A DNA stretch of 64,000 nucleotides from Parabacteroides sp. AM08-6 (GTDB taxonomy: Bacteria > Bacteroidota > Bacteroidia > Bacteroidales > Tannerellaceae). Within the stretch, counting starts at the first letter, position 1. The number at the start of each line of letters is the position of its first letter. The notes beneath the pieces are model-generated. The model was not told the DNA's origin and made no database searches. It worked only from the letters and a program-made list of their open reading frames with translations. This document shows, piece after piece, positions 1-9,606 of this stretch. Position numbers and translations under genes: made by a program. The stretch covers positions 1 through 64,000 of the forward strand of contig NZ_QRMP01000003.1 in NCBI RefSeq assembly GCF_003473295.1, in the 5' to 3' direction.

Positions 1-28
1 CTGATAGTTTTATACTATATATTTTTTG

Positions 29-580
29 TCATGTACTGTGGTCCGAATGATGTATCAATCCATCCAAAGGGCATTCAGCCATCTTTATGGCTTGTTCCAA
101 TGCTTCTTGAGCATTCTTGTATTTTAATGAAGAAGAGAGTATCCATCTCATTATACGATGAGAATAAAGGTCCGTAATCAGGAATAAATAGCAAAAGCCA
201 TCCAATGTCCGGATTATAAGTGATATCACTGACCCATACCTGGTTGGCAGCCGTTGGTTCTACTCCCTTGATCAGATTCGGGTAAAAGGGGGATATGGGT
301 CTGCATAGGTGGTACGGGCCTTACGCCTTTTTATACGCAGCATCAAACCGCTTTCTCTTAATAAGGAATAAAAAGCATCACGGCCCATCGTAAACTTATC
401 CTTAAAATAAGACTTACACATCTCAAAGAGTTTCTGGCAACCTATGCGGGGGGCCTTGGCTCTGATTTCACGAATATATTCCAGCACAAATCCTTTAAAT
501 GCCAGTTTTGCGAAATCAACATCACGATGTTGATAATAAGACTGACGGCTAACACCAAACTGTTCGCACAAGGAAGACAC
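29..580 (-). pseudogene. IS3-family transposase OrfB, decayed
   Basis: This is the DDE integrase subunit of an IS3-family insertion sequence. The 5' part (580 to about 284) encodes the helix-turn-helix lead-in (SRQSYYQHRD, then IRAKAPRIGCQKL). The frame breaks near 284-291, where one base seems to be missing from a T run on the coding strand. A second break near 213-218 has one extra A and restores LDGFCYLFLITDLYSHRIM. The frame stops at 29 just after the HHSD motif of the catalytic core, so the third acidic residue is absent here. Either the element is inactivated by small indels, or two base-call errors exist. In the intact IS the protein would be made by -1 frameshifting from the OrfA frame upstream. 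Confidence 0.85.
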
Positions 581-612
581 TTTATAGGAAGGCTTCCCTA
601 TGCGCAGTCTTT

Positions 613-981
613 TTACTGTTTGGTGCCAGCTTTTTTTCGGATTGGAATTTTAAACATTTCTTCTGCTACATCAATCATTGTGTCATGCGCATCGGCACGC
701 ATTCTTTCCTGATAAAGGGCAAGTTTTGCTTCTTTCAACTCGCGTTTAAGACGAGTGATTTCTTCGGTTTCCGAATTTGATGATTCTCTTTTTTTCATTG
801 AATTCTCTTTTTGCTCATCACCTACAAATTTACGAAGCCAACTGTTTAAAGTCACCATCTGAGGTATAGAATGTTTTTTACATAACGCATTTTTACTGAT
901 ACCGCCTGATAGATACTCTTTCACTACTAATATACGGAACTCTTCCGTATATTTTCGATTGTGACGCTTTTCTTTACACAT
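613..981 (-). CDS. IS3-family transposase OrfA
   Basis: 122-residue OrfA. An N-terminal HTH_Tnp_1-type helix-turn-helix (KYTEEFRILVVKEYLSGG, then NALCKKHSIP) is followed by a coiled-coil leucine-zipper stretch (EITRLKRELKEAKLALYQERM), as usual for DNA-binding OrfA of IS3 elements. A run of seven A on the coding strand (T7 at 631-637 on the plus strand) lies in the last codons. A -1 slip there enters the OrfB frame, which reads through the OrfA stop into VKRLRIGKPSYK, so the classical programmed frameshift design is intact. OrfA itself has no visible lesion, but its partner is broken, so the element is probably dead. Confidence 0.9.
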   Translation of the reverse strand: MCKEKRHNRKYTEEFRILVVKEYLSGGISKNALCKKHSIPQMVTLNSWLRKFVGDEQKENSMKKRESSNSETEEITRLKRELKEAKLALYQERMRADAHDTMIDVAEEMFKIPIRKKAGTKQ

Positions 982-1219
982 TTTTGATTTCTTATTGTGT
1001 AAACTTTTTTCAGTACAAGTCAGTTTGCAGGAAAGATAAAATGCACTACTTGGTCATCACTCATTAGTATCTATTTTTTTAGTATGAAAATATGATTATC
1101 GGGATGCCGCATCTTTTCTAATAATCTCAAAAAATATCAAGCAAAACAGAATATAATCTAATATCCCTTTCGTAAATGAACGTTTAATCCGAACCGCTTG
1201 TTTAAGTGCAAGAACTTTA

Positions 1220-1252
1220 TTCGTCAGGACCTAACTATTTGTGACTGACGAA
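1220..1252. promoter_or_regulatory. Inverted repeat in the leader of the polysaccharide operon
   Basis: TTCGTCAG at 1220-1227 is matched exactly by CTGACGAA at 1245-1252 with a 17-nt spacer, 32 bp before the first ATG of the operon. It could be an operator or a leader hairpin. It has no U tract, so it is not a simple terminator. The rest of 1023-1283 is AT-rich and holds no gene that I can see, and no clear TAnnTTTG box was found, so the operon promoter is unresolved. Confidence 0.35.
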
Positions 1253-1283
1253 CATTGTCGTATCTAAACATGTAAATTCAATC

Positions 1284-2417
1284 ATGATATATCTATTGAT
1301 TTTCCTGGCCTTCGCGATATCCATCGTCTTTTCAATGTTGATAATTCCACGTATTCTGATTGTGGCATTGAAGAAAAAACTTTTCGATATACCAGACAAA
1401 CGGAAAGTACACACAGGGGCCATTCCGCGACTGGGAGGAATATCTTTTGCTCCTACTATTTTGTTTTCGCTTTCTTTTGTATCAGCTATCAGCTATATCG
1501 GGTATATATACGGCTATGAAGTTCCCAGAGGAATGTTGACTTATATCATTCCCGAATTTTATCTATTGGTATGCGGTATTATATTACTTTATCTGGCAGG
1601 TATAAAAGATGACCTTGTCGGAATGCATTATACCACCAAATTCCTCATACAATTGATAGCGGCATCCCTACTTCCTTTATCCGGATTATGGATTAATAAT
1701 TTATATGGACTGTTCGGCATACAAGAGCTGATTCCCTGGATTGGAATACCACTTACCATTCTGACTATTATCTTTATAACCAACGCCATCAACCTGATTG
1801 ACGGGATAGACGGGCTGGCATCAGGACTAAGCGGTTCCGCTCTACTGATACTCGGTAGTTTATTTCTACTAAATAAGATGTGGATGTATACAATGCTGGC
1901 ATTCGCAACATTAGGCGTACTAATCCCATTTTTTTACTATAACGTATTCGGGCAGGCAGAGCATGGCAGGAAAATATTCATGGGCGATACCGGCAGTTTG
2001 ACACTGGGTTATATCCTGGCTTTTTTAGTCATTCGCTATTCGTCCTACAATCCCGATATTGCGCACTATTCGGAAGGAGCTATCGTTATCGCATTTTCTA
2101 CTCTGATAGTACCCTTGTTCGACGTTATCCGAGTAATGATTGTGCGGGCAAAAAACCATAAAGGGCTCTTTACCCCGGATAAAAATCATATTCACCACAG
2201 GTTTCTTGAGATGGGTATTACCCCACATAAAACCATGTTTTTAATTATACTGATATCCTGCATATTCAGTAGTTTGAATATATTGATGGTATCATTCATA
2301 AACATCAACTTATTATTTGCCGGTGACATTTTTATTTGGATTGGAATAAGTATATGGTTAGAAAAGGTAAGATGCAATAAGACAATAAAAAGAAAAGGCG
2401 TCATTAAAGAGGCCTAA
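1284..2417 (+). CDS. WecA/TagO-like undecaprenyl-phosphate sugar-1-phosphate transferase
   Basis: A polytopic membrane enzyme of the MraY/WecA family (GT4 superfamily) expected to move a HexNAc-1-phosphate from UDP-sugar to undecaprenyl phosphate, starting glycan assembly on the inner face of the membrane. Family motifs seen in order: an early DIPDKRKVH, KDDLVG near residue 110, NLIDGIDGLASG near 170 (Asp-rich catalytic loop), MGDTGSLTLG near 235, and the nucleotide-recognition motif HIHHRFLEMG near 305. About ten hydrophobic segments; 377 residues is typical of the WecA branch. It is the first gene of the operon, which fits an initiating enzyme. The acceptor sugar (GlcNAc or another HexNAc) cannot be read from the sequence; wecB downstream suggests that UDP-GlcNAc chemistry is used. 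Confidence 0.9.
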   Translation: MIYLLIFLAFAISIVFSMLIIPRILIVALKKKLFDIPDKRKVHTGAIPRLGGISFAPTILFSLSFVSAISYIGYIYGYEVPRGMLTYIIPEFYLLVCGIILLYLAGIKDDLVGMHYTTKFLIQLIAASLLPLSGLWINNLYGLFGIQELIPWIGIPLTILTIIFITNAINLIDGIDGLASGLSGSALLILGSLFLLNKMWMYTMLAFATLGVLIPFFYYNVFGQAEHGRKIFMGDTGSLTLGYILAFLVIRYSSYNPDIAHYSEGAIVIAFSTLIVPLFDVIRVMIVRAKNHKGLFTPDKNHIHHRFLEMGITPHKTMFLIILISCIFSSLNILMVSFININLLFAGDIFIWIGISIWLEKVRCNKTIKRKGVIKEA

Positions 2418-2461
2418 GTTCCTTAGCCGGAAAAGCTTTACTCAATTCACAAACTCAAATT

Positions 2462-3910
2462 ATGTCAGTCAGAAAAAATCTGGTTTATTATATCATCAAT
2501 AATATATCAGCGGTTATCTTTCCTTTCATCACTGTACCTTATGTTTCACGTGTCTTAGGTATTGAAAATATCGGGATTGTAAGTTTCGCGACAACTTACG
2601 CACAATACTTCGCACTTGTAGCGACGTTGGGAATCCCCTTGTACGGTATCAAGGAAATAGCAAAACTAAAAGACAAACAACAGGAACGCAATAAATTATT
2701 TTCCGAGTTATTTTCTTTAAATCTTATTTCCGGAGCAATATGTTCCCTCCTTTACACCACTAGTATCTATCTGATTCCGGAATTGTATAAAGAAAAAGAA
2801 TTTTTACTCGTTGCAGGAACAATGGTCTATCTGAGCGCGTTTTCTTTCGATTGGTTTTTCAATGGAAGAGAAAATTTTAAAATGATTACCATCCGGTCTG
2901 TCATAATTAAGGCCTTATCCATCCTACTCCTCTTCCTGGTAGTGAAAAAAGAACAAGACGCCATTTACTATTGTGCCATATCGGCACTCGCCATAGTTCT
3001 TAATAATCTCTGGAACTTTTTCTATATAATCAGAAACGAGGTACATATCTCATTCTACGGACTTTCTTACCGTCCGCATATCCGACCTCTGTTTCTTTTA
3101 CTGGCTACAAACGTAGCTGTCAGTATTTATACTATACTCGATACGATTATGTTGGGTTTCATGTCTGATTATACAGAAGTCGGTTATTATAATTCCGCAA
3201 TCAAAATAACACGCTTACTATTACCTTTTGCAATTGCGACAACCTATGTGCTTATTCCTAAAATATCCTATGCATACTCCCGAAATGACAAACTATCTTG
3301 CTTACATTATCTTCAACGTTCGTTCAATCTAATTACGCTCTTTGCGACTCCGATTAGTATCGGACTTATCATTATAGCACCAAGCTTTGTCCCTCTTTTC
3401 TTCGGGCCGGAATTCGGAGGTACTATTTTACCAATGCAGTTATTATCCACTATTATTTTATTAGTGGGACTCAGTAATTTCTTCGGCTTGCAAATACTTG
3501 TTTCGTTCGGGCACGAAAAAAAGCAATTTCTATGTATCATTTCAGGAACAATAGTCAATGTCGTCATCAATCTCATTATGATACCGCGTTTCGGGGCGAA
3601 CGGAGCATCTATTGCTTCGGTTGTGGCAGAACTACTTATAGTTCTTGCCTCTATCACAACTGTTTACAGGTATCTTCATTTAAAAATAAAATTCACCCCC
3701 TTACTACAAGCAGCTATTTCATGTCTACCGATGATTTTATTGTCTTTGTTATTACCGGAAATGAATAATTTGAGAACAATTATGATATTAATCTCCTTTG
3801 GTTCCATATCCTATTTTCTGATACAACTTATTTTATTTAAAAATGAGGATACAAACGAGATTTTCAACAAAATCAGAAACTTATTAAAATACAACACAAA
3901 ATGGATTTAA
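2462..3910 (+). CDS. Wzx-type polysaccharide flippase
   Basis: A 482-residue protein with about twelve to fourteen hydrophobic helices. The N-terminal pattern NNISAVIFPFITVPYVSRVLG is characteristic of the polysaccharide-transport branch of the MATE-like fold (Wzx/RfbX). It should flip the Und-PP-linked repeat unit to the periplasmic face. It lies second in the operon after the initiating transferase and overlaps the next gene by 10 nt, which suggests translational coupling. Substrate specificity cannot be inferred. Confidence 0.9.
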   Translation: MSVRKNLVYYIINNISAVIFPFITVPYVSRVLGIENIGIVSFATTYAQYFALVATLGIPLYGIKEIAKLKDKQQERNKLFSELFSLNLISGAICSLLYTTSIYLIPELYKEKEFLLVAGTMVYLSAFSFDWFFNGRENFKMITIRSVIIKALSILLLFLVVKKEQDAIYYCAISALAIVLNNLWNFFYIIRNEVHISFYGLSYRPHIRPLFLLLATNVAVSIYTILDTIMLGFMSDYTEVGYYNSAIKITRLLLPFAIATTYVLIPKISYAYSRNDKLSCLHYLQRSFNLITLFATPISIGLIIIAPSFVPLFFGPEFGGTILPMQLLSTIILLVGLSNFFGLQILVSFGHEKKQFLCIISGTIVNVVINLIMIPRFGANGASIASVVAELLIVLASITTVYRYLHLKIKFTPLLQAAISCLPMILLSLLLPEMNNLRTIMILISFGSISYFLIQLILFKNEDTNEIFNKIRNLLKYNTKWI

Positions 3911-5139
3911 TAATTGGTGCAGGCGTATCCGGAATTGCATACGCAAATTACACAAACCATCCATGCGAGATAATCGAAAAAGAATCCGAAATCGGAGGAT
4001 ATTGTCGTACAATAAAACGCAATGGATTTGTATGGGACTATTCCGGACACTTTTTTCATTTTCGGCATCCCGAAATAAAAAAACTCGTAAGTAAAAATAT
4101 CGAGCAATCGACATTATCTACCGTTCAGAAAAAGACATCCATACTTTACAACGGACAATATATAGACTTTCCATTCCAGAAAAACATTCATCAATTACCG
4201 AAAGATGAATTTATCGATTGCCTATATGATTTGTTTGCCGCAACTCCCATCGAAGGTGAATATTCATTTAAAGAGATGGTCTACAGCCATTACGGAAAAT
4301 CAATTGCCGAAAAGTTCTTAATTCCTTATAACGAAAAATTATATGCTTGCGACCTGAATACATTAGACCAGGAAGCTATGGGACGCTTCTTTCCCAAGGC
4401 AGGCAAAGAAGAAATTGTTCTCAACTTCAAAAACGAAGAAAACGACTCTTACAATCAGATTTTCGTTTATCCCAAAGGAGGAGCGATAGAATATATTCAC
4501 TCATTGGCAAAGAATATAAAAGAGACTCCCATCTCGCTAAAAGAAGAATTAATCAGTATAGACACAAATAAGAAAATAGCACAAACCAATCGTCGAACCT
4601 TAAAATTCGACAATCTTATCTCGACAATGCCATTTCCCAAGTTGCTGGATAAATGTGGCATTCAATATGATAAAGGCTTGTTTACCTGCAACAAAGTATT
4701 GGTTCTGAATATAGGCTTCGACCGTAAAGGGAAAGATACAAAAAGCAGTTGGATTTATATACCGGACAAAGATGTCATTTTTTACAGGGTTGGCTACTAT
4801 GACAATATCATGCAAAGTGACCGTATGTCTGTATATGTAGAAATCGGATTTCCCGAAAATGCACAATTGAAAACAACAAATTATTATATAGATAAAGTAA
4901 TAGCCGATATGATAAAATGCGGTCTCATCACAGACCAGAAAGTGGTCGACTATGAAGCAATTATTATGGATCCGGCCTATGTCCATATCAACAAAAAAAG
5001 TGTGGGAGCCGTCAAGCATTTCAAAGCATTGTTGGAAAAAAAGAAGATTTACTCGATAGGCCGTTATGGTAGTTGGACCTATTGTTCGATTGAAGACAAT
5101 ATCGTAGAAGCTCGCGACTTAGCACTCAAAATTAAATAA
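3901..5139 (+). CDS. UDP-galactopyranose mutase-like FAD protein
   Basis: A 412-residue flavoprotein. The Rossmann FAD-binding glycine motif IIGAGVSGIAYA lies at residues 4-15, followed by an acidic strand end (EIIEKESEIGGYCRT) and the SGHFFHFRHPE segment, the order seen in UDP-galactopyranose mutase and protoporphyrinogen-oxidase-like proteins. No membrane segment is seen. In a polysaccharide operon a UGM-like enzyme could make a furanose sugar nucleotide, but the sequence is far from canonical Glf and another flavin-dependent sugar reaction is possible. The start overlaps the flippase stop; the next gene begins 4 nt after its stop, so it lies inside one transcript. Confidence 0.7.
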   Translation: MDLIIGAGVSGIAYANYTNHPCEIIEKESEIGGYCRTIKRNGFVWDYSGHFFHFRHPEIKKLVSKNIEQSTLSTVQKKTSILYNGQYIDFPFQKNIHQLPKDEFIDCLYDLFAATPIEGEYSFKEMVYSHYGKSIAEKFLIPYNEKLYACDLNTLDQEAMGRFFPKAGKEEIVLNFKNEENDSYNQIFVYPKGGAIEYIHSLAKNIKETPISLKEELISIDTNKKIAQTNRRTLKFDNLISTMPFPKLLDKCGIQYDKGLFTCNKVLVLNIGFDRKGKDTKSSWIYIPDKDVIFYRVGYYDNIMQSDRMSVYVEIGFPENAQLKTTNYYIDKVIADMIKCGLITDQKVVDYEAIIMDPAYVHINKKSVGAVKHFKALLEKKKIYSIGRYGSWTYCSIEDNIVEARDLALKIK

Positions 5140-5143
5140 AAAA

Positions 5144-6154
5144 ATGGAAAAGTTACTTACGATTATTATCCCGACTTATAATACCGAGCAGTACCTGTCA
5201 CGCTGTATCGATTCTTTACTTATTGCTGATTTTATGGACAAACTTGAAATTATCATCATCATCGATGGCAGTCCGGATAATTCCGCAAAAATAGGTTATC
5301 GATATGAAGCTCGATACCCACAAACCATACAAGTTGTGGACAAACCCAACGGTGGACATGGTTCGACTATAAACAAGGGGATTGAACTAGCGACCGGGAA
5401 ATATTTCCGTGTACTGGATTCGGACGACTGGTTCGATACAATGGAATTCGAAGCATACCTGAAGAAGTTAGAAGAAACTGATGCAGATATGGTTTTAACT
5501 CCGTCTACAATGGAGTATCTATACAAGCATCGCTCCGTCACACTCAATTTCAAGCGATTGCAATACGATACCTTATATAATGCCGACACCTTCGACTATA
5601 ACCATTTTATCGGGGATAAATTCAACACAATGGCCAGAACAACTTATAAGACAGAAGTTCTCAGGGCTTCAAAGCTAAAACTACCCGAACATACCTACTA
5701 TGTAGATGTTCTTTATTCACTTTGTGTAATTCCTTACATACAGAACTTTATTGTTTATAACAACAACATTTACCGATACTTTATCGGTAGACCTGAACAA
5801 AGCATCAATAACTACACGAGACATATAAAAGATTTAAGAACAGTCATCTGTATATGTCTTGATTTCTTATGTCAATCCGAAGGCCGTATCAACAAAAATA
5901 AAGCCGATTACCTGAATAAAGAAGTAAGAATGAGGATAACACAATTTGCTCTTATCTGTTTTCTGCGTCTCCCTCTCCAACAGGTTGTTTCGGAGATTGA
6001 CATGCTACAAAAAAAAATATTGCAACTACCTGAAAAGAATCAAAAGCAGTTTGCTAAAAATCTAAGAACTTTCAAATTATACAAAAAGCTTCCCCTCCTA
6101 TATGCCTTTTATTACAAAATCCATATAAGAATAAAAAACATATTCAACATTTAA
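5144..6154 (+). CDS. Family 2 glycosyltransferase
   Basis: A GT-A fold inverting transferase of family GT2. It opens with LTIIIPTYNTEQYLSRCIDSL, has the nucleotide-binding region IIIIIDGSPDNS, and the metal-binding DXD-like motif LDSDDWFD near residue 90. The C-terminal 120 residues are basic, with YKKLPLLYAFYYKIHIRIKN at the end, which suggests membrane association. The usual DDGS/DDAS of the family is replaced by IDGS here. It is predicted to add one sugar of the repeat unit on the cytoplasmic face; donor and acceptor are unknown. Confidence 0.85.
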   Translation: MEKLLTIIIPTYNTEQYLSRCIDSLLIADFMDKLEIIIIIDGSPDNSAKIGYRYEARYPQTIQVVDKPNGGHGSTINKGIELATGKYFRVLDSDDWFDTMEFEAYLKKLEETDADMVLTPSTMEYLYKHRSVTLNFKRLQYDTLYNADTFDYNHFIGDKFNTMARTTYKTEVLRASKLKLPEHTYYVDVLYSLCVIPYIQNFIVYNNNIYRYFIGRPEQSINNYTRHIKDLRTVICICLDFLCQSEGRINKNKADYLNKEVRMRITQFALICFLRLPLQQVVSEIDMLQKKILQLPEKNQKQFAKNLRTFKLYKKLPLLYAFYYKIHIRIKNIFNI

Positions 6155-6164
6155 ACATTGCATA

Positions 6165-7295
6165 ATGAAGAAGATTCTATTAGTTTTCGGCACCAGACCA
6201 GAAGCCATAAAAATGGCACCTCTGGTAAAAGAATTCAGTAAGTATAAGAAGGATTTCGAAACCCGGTTATGTGTGACGGCCCAGCACCGTCAAATGCTGG
6301 ACCAGGTATTGGATTTCTTCGAAATCACCCCGGACTATGACCTCGACCTGATGAAACCGGGGCAGTCCCTCCATAGTGTGACAGCCGCCATTCTGACAGG
6401 AATGCAGTCGATTCTGGAAAGCTTCAGGCCGGATTATGTACTGGTACATGGGGATACAGCCACATCAACAGCCGCTGCGATGGCTGCCTTTTTCGCTCAA
6501 TGCAATGTGGGACACGTGGAAGCCGGCCTACGAACCTGGAACAAATGGTCACCTTTTCCGGAAGAGATGAACAGGCAGATAACTGCCCGGTTAGCAGACA
6601 TTCACTTTGCTCCCACCCCTCAATCTAAAAAGAATTTGATTGCCGAAAACATCGACGAAAGTACAATTCTGGTAACCGGAAATACAGTAATCGACGCGCT
6701 GAAAGAAAGCGTGAAAAAAGTAAATTCCACCAATTATTCCAACGAGGAGATTGATAGGATAAGAAAAATAACCGACCAATCTAAAGAATTGATTTTAGTC
6801 ACCGGCCACCGCCGTGAAAATTTCGGAGAAGGTTTCATCCATATTTGCCAGGCACTCAAAGAAATTGCCAATCAACGACCGGAACTACCTATCATCTATC
6901 CGGTACATCTAAATCCGAATGTACAAAAACCAGTAAACGAAATTCTCGGTGAAGTTCCCAATATCCATCTGATAGCTCCCCTCAGCTATCCTTCGTTCGT
7001 ATGGCTTATGGATAAAGCCAAAATAATCATAACGGACAGCGGAGGCGTACAGGAAGAAGCTCCTTCTTTAGGGAAACCCGTATTGGTGATGCGTAATACA
7101 ACAGAACGCCCTGAAGCAGTGGAAGCCGGCACAGTCATTTTAGTCGGGACCAATCAAAAGAGAATTGTGAAAGAGACTCTGGATTTACTTGATAATCCCG
7201 AACATTATTCAGCCATGAGCCATATTGAAAATCCCTATGGTGACGGAAAGGCCTGTTTCAGGATAGTAGAATGGTTTCGTAAACAGGAGGACTAA
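6165..7295 (+). CDS. wecB: UDP-N-acetylglucosamine 2-epimerase (non-hydrolysing)
   Basis: A 376-residue enzyme converting UDP-GlcNAc to UDP-ManNAc. The sequence follows the WecB family end to end: FGTRPEAIKMAPLV at the N terminus, AQHRQMLDQVLDFF, HGDTATS, HVEAGLRT, FPEEMNRQ, GHRRENFGEG, TDSGGVQEEAPSLGKPVLV and NTTERPEAVEAGT. All substrate-binding segments appear intact. Its place in the operon implies that ManNAc or a derivative (for example ManNAcA, though no WecC is present here) is part of the glycan. The stop codon shares its last base with the next start (TAATG). Confidence 0.97.
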   Translation: MKKILLVFGTRPEAIKMAPLVKEFSKYKKDFETRLCVTAQHRQMLDQVLDFFEITPDYDLDLMKPGQSLHSVTAAILTGMQSILESFRPDYVLVHGDTATSTAAAMAAFFAQCNVGHVEAGLRTWNKWSPFPEEMNRQITARLADIHFAPTPQSKKNLIAENIDESTILVTGNTVIDALKESVKKVNSTNYSNEEIDRIRKITDQSKELILVTGHRRENFGEGFIHICQALKEIANQRPELPIIYPVHLNPNVQKPVNEILGEVPNIHLIAPLSYPSFVWLMDKAKIIITDSGGVQEEAPSLGKPVLVMRNTTERPEAVEAGTVILVGTNQKRIVKETLDLLDNPEHYSAMSHIENPYGDGKACFRIVEWFRKQED

Positions 7296-8530
7296 TGAAG
7301 AAGAGAATTCTGTTTATAGCACCCAATTCTTATCCTCCGGTCAATCCTGAAGCCAACGTAAATGCCAAGGTCATCAAACTACTCTCGGAAGCCGGATATT
7401 GTATCGATTTGATATGCCGCACACCGCGTCGGCAGTTATACATACATGATGGCAATACCGATTTTTTCTTCGGTAAACTAAACTCCATACACATCATCTC
7501 CGTAAATCCGGGCATAAATATAAGCACTCTTGTCCGGCATGCTAAAACATTTTTGAAATTCGGATATGTCTACCGGGGAGCAGACTGGGCTTATGAGGCG
7601 GCACACTTATGTGATACCCTTATCCGGCAGAACAAATATGATTTCGTATATACCTACGATTATCCTTCCGAATTAGTCGGATTATATATAGCAAAGAAAT
7701 ATGGTATCCGTTGGGTTGCCACTTGGAACGACCCCTATATCTGGGAAAAATATCCCTATCCTTACGGAAAAGGCTTTCACTATTACGCAGGAGTTAACCG
7801 TGAACGGCTTATCAGGCAAATCGGTCGATATACATACCGAAATGCGTTCCCTTCGTTACGTTTAAGAGACTATATGCGTAAATATATGACCGGAATGCAG
7901 GCTAGCAATTGTGTGATTTTACCCCATCTGGTTTTGGACGAACTCATGTCCAAAAACGAGAAACTTCCGGATAAGACACTTAAGCTTATTCACAGCGGAG
8001 CTCTTGGTAAAGAACGGAATCCGGAAAGCTTATTCAAAGGGTTACGGATGTTTATCGATAAATACCCGGAAGCCGATATTGAAGTATCTCTTTTGGGAGT
8101 ATTCGAACGGATAAAAGGAAATTTTGTTTCCGATTTAATTGATAAATACTCTCTGGAAAAGTATATCCGGCTATTAGCTCCGGTATCTTATGTCGAAAGT
8201 CTGGAAATAGTAAAACATCATCATGTCTGCTTAGTGGTCGAGGCCGATTTGGAAGAAGGCATCTTCCTGCCCAGCAAGATTGCCGATTACCTTCAAAACT
8301 CGAAACCCATTTTTGCCGTCAGTCCACGAAACGGGTTACTTCACGATGAGTATCAAGCAGGTATTATCGACTACTTTTCGGATGTAAAGTCGGCAAAATC
8401 AGTAGCAAACACATTCGAGCAAATCTACCATGATTTTAAAGGTCATAAGCTTGGAAATCCCGACAAAGATGACTCAAAATATCATAACAAAAGCATTCTA
8501 TCCACCCATTCCGAACTTATTCTAAAATAA
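7295..8530 (+). CDS. Glycosyltransferase, GT4-like (group 1)
   Basis: A 411-residue two-domain GT-B-type protein. The N-terminal domain opens with KKRILFIAPNSYPPVNPEANVNA; the C-terminal donor-binding domain includes LKLIHSGALGKERNPESLFKGL and the acidic segment VVEADLEEGIFLPSKIADYL, which corresponds to the E(x7)E-like donor region of GT4 enzymes. It is translationally coupled to wecB through a one-base stop/start overlap. It presumably adds one residue to the Und-PP-linked oligosaccharide; specificity is unknown. Confidence 0.8.
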   Translation: MKKRILFIAPNSYPPVNPEANVNAKVIKLLSEAGYCIDLICRTPRRQLYIHDGNTDFFFGKLNSIHIISVNPGINISTLVRHAKTFLKFGYVYRGADWAYEAAHLCDTLIRQNKYDFVYTYDYPSELVGLYIAKKYGIRWVATWNDPYIWEKYPYPYGKGFHYYAGVNRERLIRQIGRYTYRNAFPSLRLRDYMRKYMTGMQASNCVILPHLVLDELMSKNEKLPDKTLKLIHSGALGKERNPESLFKGLRMFIDKYPEADIEVSLLGVFERIKGNFVSDLIDKYSLEKYIRLLAPVSYVESLEIVKHHHVCLVVEADLEEGIFLPSKIADYLQNSKPIFAVSPRNGLLHDEYQAGIIDYFSDVKSAKSVANTFEQIYHDFKGHKLGNPDKDDSKYHNKSILSTHSELILK

Positions 8531-8533
8531 AGG

Positions 8534-9598
8534 ATGCCTGTCTATCTGCTCATATTGGTACTTTTCTTCGCCCTCTTTATCCTGACAAAGTTGTCGAATA
8601 TCAAAAATGCGGATGTGATACTGGGAGGTATGATGATGTTGATACTGGCTCTGATAGCCGGATTCCGTTCGGATGTAGGGATGGATTACCAGGCATATAA
8701 AGAGTTGTTTTCCGAAATCAACACAGAAGTGGGAGCGGAAAGTTCGGTTGAACCCGGATTTGTCCTGATAAACAGAATCATATATGGACTGGGAGGTAAT
8801 TACCAAATGTTATTCATGATAATAGCAGTTATAAGCTATGCGCTTTTTTACAAATTCATCTCTTATTTTTCAACAAATATATTCTTCTCACTCCTCGTAT
8901 TCATTTGTATCGGACAGTTATATCTTAATTCATTCAATGCAGTCAGGCAATTTCTAGCCATGTCTGTTTTTGCTTATGCAACCCTGTTCATTGCCGAAAA
9001 GAAGTTCTGGAAATACGCGGAATGTATCATTCTGGCAGCATTATTCGGACATGCCTCGGCTATCCTGCTTATCCCCCTATACTTCGCCAATCGGGAAATC
9101 AGTATAAAAAGTAAACTAATCTTATTGACTCTTATTGTATTCGCCTCCAAATACCTGATAGTATTGATAGAGAACTCTAAATATGCGGTCTATCTCAAAC
9201 TGGAAGTCTTTACGAAAGAAACTTCAATGGTAACTTTTCTTTATTTACTGCTATCCCTATTCATCCTATTTCGGCAAAAATATATATTAAACAACAATAG
9301 ATACAAGAATATATTGGTGAATATGAATTACTGTTATCTGATTTTATGTGTACTGCTTATCGTATTTTCAAATACCCCTTTAATTGAACTCATCAACCGT
9401 TACAGTTATTATTTCATTTTATTCTATTCCATACTTATACCTGCATTATTAACAGAAATAAGCAATCGAAGCAATAGACTGATTTACCAATCGATAGTAG
9501 TCACCCTTTTAGTATTCTTGTTTGTACGTTCGTCCATTATATTGGGACAGGAATATAATTTGACCCCCTTTAAATTCAACTTCTTTCTATTCGAATAA
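8534..9598 (+). CDS. EpsG-family (Wzy-like) polysaccharide polymerase
   Basis: A polytopic membrane protein of 354 residues. Hydrophobic helices surround the family signature AGFRSDVGMDYQAYKELF (about residues 41-58), typical of EpsG proteins, followed by EPGFVLINRIIY and the conserved FNAVRQFLAMSVFAYA segment. EpsG proteins occupy the place of the Wzy polymerase in many Bacteroidetes and Firmicutes clusters. It is the only polymerase candidate in this operon, which supports the assignment. The start lies 4 nt after the upstream stop. Confidence 0.85.
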   Translation: MPVYLLILVLFFALFILTKLSNIKNADVILGGMMMLILALIAGFRSDVGMDYQAYKELFSEINTEVGAESSVEPGFVLINRIIYGLGGNYQMLFMIIAVISYALFYKFISYFSTNIFFSLLVFICIGQLYLNSFNAVRQFLAMSVFAYATLFIAEKKFWKYAECIILAALFGHASAILLIPLYFANREISIKSKLILLTLIVFASKYLIVLIENSKYAVYLKLEVFTKETSMVTFLYLLLSLFILFRQKYILNNNRYKNILVNMNYCYLILCVLLIVFSNTPLIELINRYSYYFILFYSILIPALLTEISNRSNRLIYQSIVVTLLVFLFVRSSIILGQEYNLTPFKFNFFLFE

Positions 9599-9606
9599 TT
9601 CATAAT

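Larger units (their letters stand above)
1..1022 (-). mobile_element. IS3-family insertion sequence, partial and decayed
   Basis: The element is read on the minus strand. The likely terminal end beside OrfA is 1011-1022, which reads TGACTTGTACTG on the minus strand (5' TG as in IS3 ends), followed by AAAAAAGTTTACAC. The other end lies outside the window or has been lost. It sits immediately upstream of the polysaccharide operon, oriented away from it. The target duplication cannot be checked because only one end is visible. Confidence 0.75.

Noticed and set aside
1100..1283. Invertible promoter of the polysaccharide operon
   Set aside because: No pair of separated inverted recombination sites flanking a promoter was found; only a single close dyad.
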